Source: Arthrobacter sp. QXT-31
Lineage (GTDB): Bacteria > Actinomycetota > Actinomycetes > Actinomycetales > Micrococcaceae
Direction: 5' to 3'
NCBI RefSeq assembly: GCF_001969265.1
Contig: NZ_CP019304.1
Span: 4,402,001 to 4,466,000, forward strand
Length of the DNA stretch: 64,000 nucleotides
The first letter of the stretch is position 1. Every line of letters begins with the position of its first letter. A model generated the notes under the pieces. The model was not told the origin of the DNA. It did no database searches and saw only the letters and a program-made list of their open reading frames with translations. Shown piece after piece: positions 8,892 to 15,413 of the stretch. Made by a program: the position numbers and the translations under genes.

Positions 8892-9539
8892 GTGACTGCT
8901 GCCAGCGACTTTGTGGATGACACGTTGCAGCGTGAGGCCTCCTGGTACCGGGCCGAGGAGATGCGGCACCGGTTCGGCGCCGGCATGGAGTACTACGGCG
9001 CGTCCGTCGGCGCCGTGCGCGGCACAGTCCGGGACGCGCTCCGCCGCCATGCCGGACTGACCCACGACGAAATCACCGCCCTCAGTTCAGAACTGTGGGA
9101 GGTGCCTGTATACGAGCGGCGCCTGGCCGCCGTCGTCCTTTTACAGTCCAAGGTGGGACTGCTGACCAACTCCGACCTGACGCGCATCGAGGGCTTTGTG
9201 CGGGAGGCGCACCTGCCGACGCTAGTCGACCCGCTCGCCGTCGACGTCGTTGGTCCGTTGCTGGACGGGCTTGCCGGCCAGGCGTGGATGCGTGCCGGCG
9301 CCGTGCTGGACCGGTGGGCGGGGGACCCGGACGTCTGGCTGCGCCGTGCGGCGCTGCTGGCGCCCCTGCGGGCATTGAGAACCGGTGGCGGTGACTGGGA
9401 CGGCTTCGTCCGCCGCGCCAGGACCGTGGCGGACTTGCCGTCAACACCGGACAGCAGCCCTGACCGGGAAGCCATTGCAGCCGTGCTGGAGGCTGTGGCG
9501 GAGCGGCGCCCGGAGCTCCGGCTCTCCTTTCCCCGCTAA
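8892..9539 (+). CDS. DNA alkylation repair protein (AlkD-like HEAT-repeat glycosylase)
   Basis: About 215 residues of alpha-helical HEAT-like repeats typical of AlkD, which excises positively charged alkylated bases. Recognisable pieces are EITALSSELWEVPVYERRLAA near the N-terminus and WAGDPDVWLRRAALLAPLRAL, which carries the Trp/Asp/Arg cluster expected at the DNA-binding groove. The frame is open from 8733, but homolog-like sequence begins at VTAASDFVDDTLQREASWY, so GTG 8892 is preferred over ATG 8838 and ATG 8733. The ribosome site is weak, so the start remains uncertain. It is divergent from the DUF222/HNH gene. Confidence 0.82.
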   Translation: MTAASDFVDDTLQREASWYRAEEMRHRFGAGMEYYGASVGAVRGTVRDALRRHAGLTHDEITALSSELWEVPVYERRLAAVVLLQSKVGLLTNSDLTRIEGFVREAHLPTLVDPLAVDVVGPLLDGLAGQAWMRAGAVLDRWAGDPDVWLRRAALLAPLRALRTGGGDWDGFVRRARTVADLPSTPDSSPDREAIAAVLEAVAERRPELRLSFPR

Positions 9540-9555
9540 GATCCGGGGGAACCGG

Positions 9556-10944
9556 CTAGACGGAAGCCGGCGCCGGCTGCAGCTCTTCCGCCGCCTCTGA
9601 CGGGACGGTTCCGACGGCGTCTTCCGCGCCCGGGTTGCCCGCGGCGCCTGCCGGGCGGACAACCGTAACAGCCGGGTCAGCGTGGACGTGCTGGCGGAGC
9701 GGGTGGAACTGGCTCTGGCCCATGCCGCCGAATTCGTACGCGCTCTCGGCGTGCTCGGACCGGTCAACCCCGGCCACTTCGGCCTCATGGCTGACCCGGA
9801 AGCCGATGGTCTTGTGGATCGCGAGACCGATGACCGCCGTCATCAGTCCGGAGAGTGCAAGCGTGATGAGAACTGCCACGGTCTGGGCGATGAGCTGCTG
9901 GACACCGCCGCCGTAGAACAGGCCTCCGCCTTCGCCGTTGACCGGGAGCGCGATGAAACCGAGGGCGAGTGTGCCGACGAGGCCGGAGCCCAGGTGCACG
10001 CCGACGACGTCCAGGGAGTCATCGAAGCCGTACTTGAACTTCAGCTCGACGAACAGCGCCGATGCCACGCCGGACACCAGGCCCAGGCCGATGGCGGCCA
10101 CTGGGCTGATGTTGGCGCACGACGGCGTGATGGCCACGAGGCCGGCGACGGCACCGGACGCTGCGCCCAGGGAGGTGGGGTGGCCGTGGCGGACCTTCTC
10201 CGTGAGGAGCCAGCTCAGCATGGCCGCGCAGGGTGTCACCAGCGTGTTCACCCAGATGAGTCCGGCCTGCTCGGCGGTGGTGGCAGCGCCGGCGTTGAAG
10301 CCGAACCAGCCGAACCAGAGGAGTGCGGCGCCGAGCATGATGAACGGGACGTTGTGGGGGCGGTGCCCCGGGTCCTTTCCAAAGCCGTGCCGCTTGCCGA
10401 CGATGAGGGCGAGTACCAGCGCGGCGATGCCGGAACTGATTTCGACGACGGCGCCCCCGGCGAAGTCGATGACCTGGCCGAACATCGCGGTCACTGCGCC
10501 GCCCTGGCTCATGAGGCCCCCGCCCCAGATCATGAAGGCGAGCGGGCAGTAGACGGCGGTGAGCCAGAGCGGTACGAAGAGAACCCAGGCGGTGAATTTG
10601 GCGCGGTCGGCCACAGCGCCGCTGATGAGGGCAACGGTCAGGATCGCGAAGGTTCCGGCGAAGCCGGCCTTGATCAGGTCCGGGCTGCCCGTGAGTCCGC
10701 TCAGGCCGAAGTTGGCGAACGGGTTGCCGAACAGGCCCAGAACGCCTTCACCGGTGCTCATGGAGTAGCCCCAGAGGACCCAGACGACGCCGCCGATACC
10801 CACGGACACGAAGCTCATCATGATCATGTTGAGGGAAGCCTTGGCCCGGGTCATGCCGCCATAGAAGAGGCCCAGTGCCGGGGTCATGAGCAGCACCATT
10901 GCCGCCGAGACCATCATCCAAACGTTGGCCGCAGTGATTTCCAC
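9556..10944 (-). CDS. amt: Ammonium transporter with Glu at the first twin-His position
   Basis: A 462-residue Amt/Mep/Rh channel with 11 expected transmembrane helices. Typical parts are MTPALGLFYGGMTRAKASLN, the WFGFNAGAATTAEQAG segment and VVGVHLGSGLVGTLALGF, which holds the second pore histidine. Asp160 (VIDFAGG) is conserved. The residue matching AmtB His168, however, is Glu168 (GGAVVEISSGIAAL; codon at 10441-10443). GTG 10944 is chosen as start because GGGAAGGGAAA precedes it and VEITAANVWMM matches the usual mature N-terminus; the frame extends to 11067 without similarity. The C-terminal tail of 60 residues is cytoplasmic. No glnK/glnD follows, so the gene is monocistronic. Confidence 0.93.
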   Translation of the reverse strand: MEITAANVWMMVSAAMVLLMTPALGLFYGGMTRAKASLNMIMMSFVSVGIGGVVWVLWGYSMSTGEGVLGLFGNPFANFGLSGLTGSPDLIKAGFAGTFAILTVALISGAVADRAKFTAWVLFVPLWLTAVYCPLAFMIWGGGLMSQGGAVTAMFGQVIDFAGGAVVEISSGIAALVLALIVGKRHGFGKDPGHRPHNVPFIMLGAALLWFGWFGFNAGAATTAEQAGLIWVNTLVTPCAAMLSWLLTEKVRHGHPTSLGAASGAVAGLVAITPSCANISPVAAIGLGLVSGVASALFVELKFKYGFDDSLDVVGVHLGSGLVGTLALGFIALPVNGEGGGLFYGGGVQQLIAQTVAVLITLALSGLMTAVIGLAIHKTIGFRVSHEAEVAGVDRSEHAESAYEFGGMGQSQFHPLRQHVHADPAVTVVRPAGAAGNPGAEDAVGTVPSEAAEELQPAPASV

Positions 10945-11364
10945 GCGCTTTCCCTTCCCAGGAACTCTTCCTCTCCGCGGACCGCTGATGCCGGCGCCAC
11001 GCCCCTCATTGATATTGGTGGCCGTATGTTTCGGGTCTGGGCGTGGCAAGTTACACAGGAGTTTCAAAAATCGTGTTCACGTAAAGCCCGCATGACTTCC
11101 GTGTTTCGGATTTGTTAACGGCGCCTGTTCGCCGGGGGCGGTTTCTGCGGACGGCGCGCCCGGTTGGCTGAAGTAGCGGGGAAAGTCCGGAACGGCACCG
11201 TGAAGGCGGCCGGTGCCGGGCCGCGTTACAAGCGCATGAATGAAACATATCCACGCCCGGGCTCCTTGTCCCGCAATGCGCCGGCTCCTTGTCCGCAACG
11301 CCCGGACGTCTGGTTTCGCTGCCGGACCTGTTGACCGCGTGCGAGCGCCCCGTCACCATGGGGT
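10945..11364. other. Intergenic region upstream of amt and of an acidic small protein
   Basis: A 420-base divergent spacer. The amt-proximal half is AT-richer and holds a candidate GlnR site (11103-11118) plus the 5' leader of amt. Around 11260-11303 an imperfect direct repeat of about 22 bases begins with GGCTCCTTGTCC in both copies. No convincing ORF, tRNA or structured RNA was found. Confidence 0.6.
11103..11118 (-). promoter_or_regulatory. Candidate GlnR-type nitrogen control site upstream of amt
   Basis: Read on the minus strand: TTAAC-n6-GAAAC (spacer AAATCC), followed after 6 bases by GTCAT. The actinobacterial GlnR consensus is gTnAC-n6-GaAAC. The GAAAC half is perfect and the other half matches at 3 of its 4 fixed bases. 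It lies about 160 bases upstream of the amt start. amt genes are known GlnR targets in Streptomyces and mycobacteria, so placement fits, but the match is partial. Confidence 0.35.
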
Positions 11365-11628
11365 ATGACTGAATCAGCAGCAACTGGCGACGACTACTTC
11401 ACTGAGAATCCCCACGCGGATGTTGCGCCGGAATCCCCGGCAGACGTGCAGAGCCCCGACACGGTCGACGATATCGCCGAGGAAGTGCGCGACGAGATCC
11501 GGCTGGGCCACGTGGACGACGAGGTGAGCCACGTCCTCGAGGAGCGGCTGGACGGCGCCGGCATCAGCATGCGCCCTGAAGATGTGGACGACCTCGCCGA
11601 GGACATCGAGCGGGACGTCTCCAGCTAG
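11365..11628 (+). CDS. Small acidic protein of unknown function
   Basis: An 87-residue, strongly acidic protein (many Asp/Glu, few aromatics) with a C-terminal helical half, VDDIAEEVRDEIRLGHVDDE and EDVDDLAEDIERDVSS. I do not recognise a family. It is 8 bases upstream of the DUF1810 gene with GGGCCT between them, so the two are probably co-transcribed. Codon use and GC are like the neighbours, which supports it being real. Confidence 0.6.
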   Translation: MTESAATGDDYFTENPHADVAPESPADVQSPDTVDDIAEEVRDEIRLGHVDDEVSHVLEERLDGAGISMRPEDVDDLAEDIERDVSS

Positions 11629-11636
11629 GGCCTGCC

Positions 11637-12077
11637 ATGAATGACCCGCATGATCTGGAACGGTTTGTCACCGCGCAGAATGGGGGCGGAACCTACGATC
11701 AGGCTTTGGACGAGCTGCGCGCCGGCAGCAAGCGCAGCCACTGGATGTGGTTCGTCTTTCCCCAGATTTCCGGTCTGGGGCAAAGTGCCACCTCCAGGAG
11801 GTACGCCATCGCATCCCTGGACGAAGCGCGGGCCTACCTGCAGCATCCCGTTCTGGGGCCACGGCTGATTAAATGCGCCACCGCAGTGGACAACGTGCGC
11901 AACCGCGGAGCCGCGGAGATTTTCGGCGGCATCGATGCCCGGAAGCTGCAGTCGTCCATGACATTGTTCCTGCGCGCGGCCCCGGACGAACAGGTGTTCC
12001 GTCGCGTTTTGGACCACTACTTCGACGGCGAAGCCGACCCCGCCACCGACAGGCTGCTGGAAGGCCCTCGCGCGTGA
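11637..12077 (+). CDS. DUF1810 domain-containing protein
   Basis: A 146-residue protein that is DUF1810 along almost its full length. It begins DPHDLERFVTAQNGGGTYDQ and contains the hallmark SHWMWFVFPQISGLGQSATS, then YAIASLDEARAYLQHPVLG and a C-terminal FRRVLDHYFDGEADPATDRL. Members are small soluble cytoplasmic proteins of unknown function, sometimes annotated as calpastatin without basis. The start at 11637 follows the acidic small protein closely. Confidence 0.87.
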   Translation: MNDPHDLERFVTAQNGGGTYDQALDELRAGSKRSHWMWFVFPQISGLGQSATSRRYAIASLDEARAYLQHPVLGPRLIKCATAVDNVRNRGAAEIFGGIDARKLQSSMTLFLRAAPDEQVFRRVLDHYFDGEADPATDRLLEGPRA

Positions 12078-12173
12078 GTCGGGGTTGCCCTTCACCCTGA
12101 TTGTCGGCGGTTCTAGACTGGGAGCACGAGCCGGCCTGCACCCAGCGGGCTGCGCAGACGGAAGGACAGTGGC

Positions 12174-12350
12174 ATGGGTCTGGACGACAAAATCGACAAT
12201 GCAGCAGAGAAACTTGGCGGCAAGGCCAAAGAAGGGGCGGGCAGGGCCAGCGACGATCCGGGGCTTGAAGCCGAGGGTAAAGCTGACCAGTCCAAGGCCG
12301 ATCTGAAGCAGGCCGGTGAAAAGGTCAAGGACGCCTTCAAGAGGGACTGA
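12174..12350 (+). CDS. CsbD family general stress protein
   Basis: A 58-residue hydrophilic protein: MGLDDKIDNAAEKLGGKAKE, then a Gly/Asp turn, then EAEGKADQSKADLKQAGEKV and KDAFKRD. This is the CsbD pattern of two lysine-rich helices joined by a short turn. CsbD-like proteins are induced by general or envelope stress (sigma-B in Bacillus) but have no known reaction. GGAAGGACAG precedes the ATG as ribosome site. A rho-independent hairpin follows at 12401, so it is probably a single-gene transcript. Confidence 0.85.
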   Translation: MGLDDKIDNAAEKLGGKAKEGAGRASDDPGLEAEGKADQSKADLKQAGEKVKDAFKRD

Positions 12351-12400
12351 CCACTCACGATCACCACGCCTGAACCTCCGTCTGCAGCGGAGATTCGAAG

Positions 12401-12438
12401 GGGAGTCCCGCCGAACCGGCAGGACTCCCTTTCTCTTT
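12401..12438 (+). terminator. Rho-independent terminator after the CsbD gene
   Basis: GGGAGTCCCGCCG pairs with CGGCAGGACTCCC (one mismatch) around an AAC loop and is followed by TTTCTCTTT. Confidence 0.8.
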
Positions 12439-12549
12439 GCCCACACATAACAAATCGATGGATTTACGTGTCCGTCCCTAGCCGGGGATAGTTGCCAGGG
12501 TGCAAAGTGGGGTCACAGATTCTCCACCTCAGGATCGAAAGGCACCACT

Positions 12550-13212
12550 GTGCGCCGAGCCCGCCGCCCCCACCTGATCGTTTCCCTCGCGGCGGCCGCC
12601 GCCCTTACGCTGGCTGGCTGCGGGTCCGGTGCCACGCCGGGCGCTGGGGGCGAGGCCCCGCCGTCCGCCGTCGCCCCAACAGATTCCGGCAATGCCGCTC
12701 CCGGCTACTCCGGTCAGCTGATCCCGTTCACGTTCCCTGACCGCCCGCTTTCCGTCCAGTACCCGGTCGAATGGCATGCCGACTATCGCACTGGGGCCGG
12801 GATGCCGACAGGGGCGGGCACTGCGACCTTCTCTGACCCGCAGAGCACCAATAACGTCACCGTGAACCTGGGCCAGGCGGAAGACACAGTCAGCGTTCCG
12901 GTGAGCAGGACCGTCTTCGAGTCAGAGCCGGTGCCGGGTCTTAGCGGGCAGCCTGCTCCCGCCCCCAATTACTCCTTCTATGTGGACCGGACGGACGGCA
13001 AGCCGACCTACCGCATGCACCTGACGGCCGGCGCGCCCGCCGCCGGTAACTCCACCGCGCTTGACGGAACCATCCGCGTCGGGGAGGACGATCTCGTGGC
13101 AGAAGCCCACTTCAGGAAACCCTTCGCCAGCGACGACGCCGCAAAGGCCTGGCTCGCCGGCGCCGAGGGCCAGGCCTTCAAGGCACTTCTCCTGAGCATG
13201 GCCAACGGCTAG
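12550..13212 (+). CDS. Putative secreted lipoprotein
   Basis: A 220-residue protein starting with GTG. A basic N-terminus (RRARRPH) and hydrophobic core end at the lipobox LAGC (Cys about 24), so it should be lipid-anchored outside the membrane. A Gly/Ala/Pro-rich spacer precedes a mainly beta-stranded domain (about 55-220), including FTFPDRPLSVQYPVEWHADY and SFYVDRTDGKPTYRMHLT. This resembles lipoproteins of the LpqN/PsbP-like fold, but I cannot assign a family with confidence. No operon partner is visible. Confidence 0.7.
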   Translation: MRRARRPHLIVSLAAAAALTLAGCGSGATPGAGGEAPPSAVAPTDSGNAAPGYSGQLIPFTFPDRPLSVQYPVEWHADYRTGAGMPTGAGTATFSDPQSTNNVTVNLGQAEDTVSVPVSRTVFESEPVPGLSGQPAPAPNYSFYVDRTDGKPTYRMHLTAGAPAAGNSTALDGTIRVGEDDLVAEAHFRKPFASDDAAKAWLAGAEGQAFKALLLSMANG

Positions 13213-13246
13213 CGGGAGCGCGGGGGCCCGGCCTGCGAAAGCCCGT

Positions 13247-13744
13247 TCACAGCTCCACCAGCCGGACGTCCTCCAAACGGCCGCTTACGACGGCGGCGGT
13301 CATGTACGTGCACGCAGGCTGCCGGCGGCGGTCGGTGGGGGAGCCGGGGTTCAGCAGGCGCATTCCGCCGGGCGCCACTGTGTCCCAGGGAATGTGGGAA
13401 TGGCCGAAAACGAGCACGTCGGTATCCGGGAACAGCGCTTCGCAGCGCTGCTCGCGGCCCTTGGCCTGTCCGGTCTCGTGGATCATGCTGAACCGGAGTC
13501 CGTCGAGCGTCACACTGGCCGTTTCGGGCAGACGCTTCCGGAGTTCATCGCCGTCGTTGTTGCCGTACACGCCGATCAGGTGCCGGCTGCGCTGTTCGAA
13601 CTCGTCGAGCAGCCCCTCGCTGACCCAGTCACCGGCATGGAACACCACGTCGGCGCCGTCGACGGCGGACCACACCTGGTCAGGGAGCACGCGGGCGCGC
13701 TTCGGGACGTGGGTGTCGGCAACAAGGACCAGGCGAAGGCTCAT
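13247..13744 (-). CDS. Metallophosphoesterase, YfcE/MJ0936 type
   Basis: A 165-residue calcineurin-like phosphoesterase with all metal motifs: ADTHVP (Asp10, His12), HAGDW, GNNDG, MIHETG and FGHSHIP. Members hydrolyse phosphodiesters in vitro; the natural substrate is unknown. The ATG at 13744 is preceded by GGAAG; the frame runs upstream to 13948 but there it is antisense to the NUDIX gene. Only 31 bases separate the two divergent start codons, so the promoters must overlap the genes or one transcript is leaderless. Confidence 0.88.
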   Translation of the reverse strand: MSLRLVLVADTHVPKRARVLPDQVWSAVDGADVVFHAGDWVSEGLLDEFEQRSRHLIGVYGNNDGDELRKRLPETASVTLDGLRFSMIHETGQAKGREQRCEALFPDTDVLVFGHSHIPWDTVAPGGMRLLNPGSPTDRRRQPACTYMTAAVVSGRLEDVRLVEL

Positions 13745-13775
13745 CGAGCATCTTCCCATGAGGCAGACTGGGACG

Positions 13776-14297
13776 ATGGAGAAAATAGTCCCGCCCTCAG
13801 CCGGTGAGCCCCGTCGTCCGCTTGGCCCCCGTGACCCGGGCGACGCGTGGGTGGAGGGCGAGCGCGGCCGCTTCTGGGGCCGGTTCGGATCGGCCGGGCT
13901 CCTGGTCCATGATGAGCAGAAGGGCGTCCTGCTGCAGCACCGGGCCACCTGGAGCGATCACGGCGGAACCTGGGGACTCCCCGGCGGCGCACTGCACCAG
14001 GGCGAGGACGCCGTGACGGGCGCCCTGCGGGAGGCGCTTGAGGAGGCGGCCGTTCCCGAACAAAACGTCAAGGTGCTCTTCACGTCCGTGTTCGACGTCG
14101 GCTACTGGTCCTACACCACTGTGGCGGCCCGGGTGCTGGAGCCCTTCGAGCCGGCCATCAGCGACCCCGAGAGTATTGAACTGCGGTGGATTCCCCTCGA
14201 CGAGGTGGCAGGCGTTGACCTGCATCCTTCCTTTGCCGCCTCCTGGCCGGAGCTGCGCGGCAGGCTGCTGAACGGCTCCGGCGCCGGTGAGGTCTAG
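13776..14297 (+). CDS. NUDIX hydrolase
   Basis: A 173-residue protein with the NUDIX box at residues 71-93: GALHQGE, seven residues, then REALEEAAV. It keeps the metal-binding REALEE core, although the usual final Gly is Ala. LLQHRATWSDHGGTWGLPGG is the classic approach to the box. NUDIX enzymes cleave nucleoside diphosphates linked to other groups; the specificity here is unknown. The ATG at 13776 is preferred to the much longer open frame because upstream sequence is antisense phosphoesterase. The DksA-like gene follows after 2 bases and is probably co-transcribed. Confidence 0.9.
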   Translation: MEKIVPPSAGEPRRPLGPRDPGDAWVEGERGRFWGRFGSAGLLVHDEQKGVLLQHRATWSDHGGTWGLPGGALHQGEDAVTGALREALEEAAVPEQNVKVLFTSVFDVGYWSYTTVAARVLEPFEPAISDPESIELRWIPLDEVAGVDLHPSFAASWPELRGRLLNGSGAGEV

Positions 14298-14299
14298 CC

Positions 14300-14653
14300 A
14301 TGATCGACACTGAGAAGTTCCGGCTGCTGCTGGAGCAGGAGCGGGCGAGGAAGGTCGCCCTCCTGCCTGCCCTCCGCGCAGACATTGCCTCGGCCAACGC
14401 CGCCCGGCAGAACTCCAACGTCGATGACGAGCACGACCCCGAAGGTGCAACGATCGCCTTCGAACTGTCGCAGGCGTCGGCACTCCTGGACCAAAGCCGG
14501 TCCGGCCTGGCGGAAGTGGATGCAGCGCTTGAGCGGATCGCGGCGGGCAGTTACGGGATATGCACGGTGTGCGGCGAACAGATCGCCGAGGGCCGGCTGG
14601 AGGCCCGTCCCTGGACCCCCTACTGCATCCGTCACACGGGCGGCAAGGCATAA
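14300..14653 (+). CDS. DksA/TraR-type zinc finger protein
   Basis: A 117-residue protein with an N-terminal coiled coil (residues 1-85, ending LAEVDAALERIAAGSYG) and a C-terminal zinc-binding turn, YGICTVCGEQIAEGRLEARP. DksA family proteins enter the RNA polymerase secondary channel or act as related regulators. The finger is C-x2-C ... C-x2-H (YCIRH) instead of four cysteines, which may still bind zinc. The usual DksA coiled-coil-tip acidic residues are not clearly present, so function as a ppGpp cofactor is uncertain. Confidence 0.85.
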   Translation: MIDTEKFRLLLEQERARKVALLPALRADIASANAARQNSNVDDEHDPEGATIAFELSQASALLDQSRSGLAEVDAALERIAAGSYGICTVCGEQIAEGRLEARPWTPYCIRHTGGKA

Positions 14654-14736
14654 TCGGCCTCCGTCACGGAACCTCAGCCAGCGCCTGTTCCGCCGGAGGG
14701 AAGAGCATCGTACTCTAGGGCTGGGAGGTGATTGCC

Positions 14737-14925
14737 ATGCAGGCAACCCAGGGAGACCGCATCATCATCCGGGGCAGGACAGTGGAGTCCTCGGACCGGC
14801 ACGGTGAGATTCTGGAGGTCAAAGGCCCCAACGGAACACCGCCGTACCACGTCCGTTTTGACGATGGCCACGAGACCATCCTCTATCCCGGCGGCGACTT
14901 CACTGTAGAGCACCACACCACCTAG
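14737..14925 (+). CDS. DUF1918 domain-containing protein
   Basis: A 62-residue protein of the DUF1918 family, common in actinobacteria: GDRIIIRGRTVESSDRHGEI, then YHVRFDDGHETILYPGGDF. It is predicted to be a small SH3-like beta barrel of unknown role. The start is set by the Shine-Dalgarno GGGAGG at 14722-14727, which is spaced correctly for ATG 14737 but overlaps the alternative GTG 14728. Confidence 0.88.
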   Translation: MQATQGDRIIIRGRTVESSDRHGEILEVKGPNGTPPYHVRFDDGHETILYPGGDFTVEHHTT

Positions 14926-14933
14926 CTGCCCGG

Positions 14934-15413
14934 ATGACCACACGTCCACGGCCCGACCGGACCCTGATGGCAGTCCTTGCCATCATCGCCGGTCTCGTGG
15001 CCGTGGCGCTCGCTGTGGTCTTTTTCCGCGGGCAGCCGGACCCGCTTCCCGAAAGCACGCCCGCGGGGGTGGTCCAGCGGTACGCGGCTGCCGTCATCGA
15101 CGGTGACGAGGCGGCGGCTCGCCGCTACTCGACTGACGGCCGCTTCGGGACCGGTCAGCCGGGCGCACCCTGCACACGGGCGGAACGTCCTCCGGCGGGC
15201 GCAATGCGGGTCACGCTGGTTTCCACGGTCGAGCGTGCCGACACAGCGGAGGTGCACGTCGTCCTGGCCACGTCCGACGGGAGCGGGCCGTTCGGGAATT
15301 CGGAATACGAGTCCGAGGCCGTGTTTGGCCTCGAACGGGTGAATGGCAACTGGCTCGTTGCCACTGCCCCCTGGCAGTTCACCATTTGCCCCGTTCCGGC
15401 GGCGAAGCCGTGA
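14934..15413 (+). CDS. Single-pass membrane protein of unknown function
   Basis: A 159-residue protein. A short basic head (TTRPRPDR) is followed by one transmembrane helix (about residues 11-30) and an extracytoplasmic domain of 125 residues. The domain has VVQRYAAAVIDGDEAAARRY near its start and FGLERVNGNWLVATAPWQF near its end. This layout resembles the NTF2-like/Mce-associated accessory domains that follow a signal anchor, but I cannot name a family. It overlaps the next gene by 4 bases (GTGA), so the two are translationally coupled. Confidence 0.7.
   Translation: MTTRPRPDRTLMAVLAIIAGLVAVALAVVFFRGQPDPLPESTPAGVVQRYAAAVIDGDEAAARRYSTDGRFGTGQPGAPCTRAERPPAGAMRVTLVSTVERADTAEVHVVLATSDGSGPFGNSEYESEAVFGLERVNGNWLVATAPWQFTICPVPAAKP

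Noticed and set aside
9682..11118. 478-residue acidic open frame opposite amt
   Set aside because: No similarity; amt on the minus strand has all family motifs.
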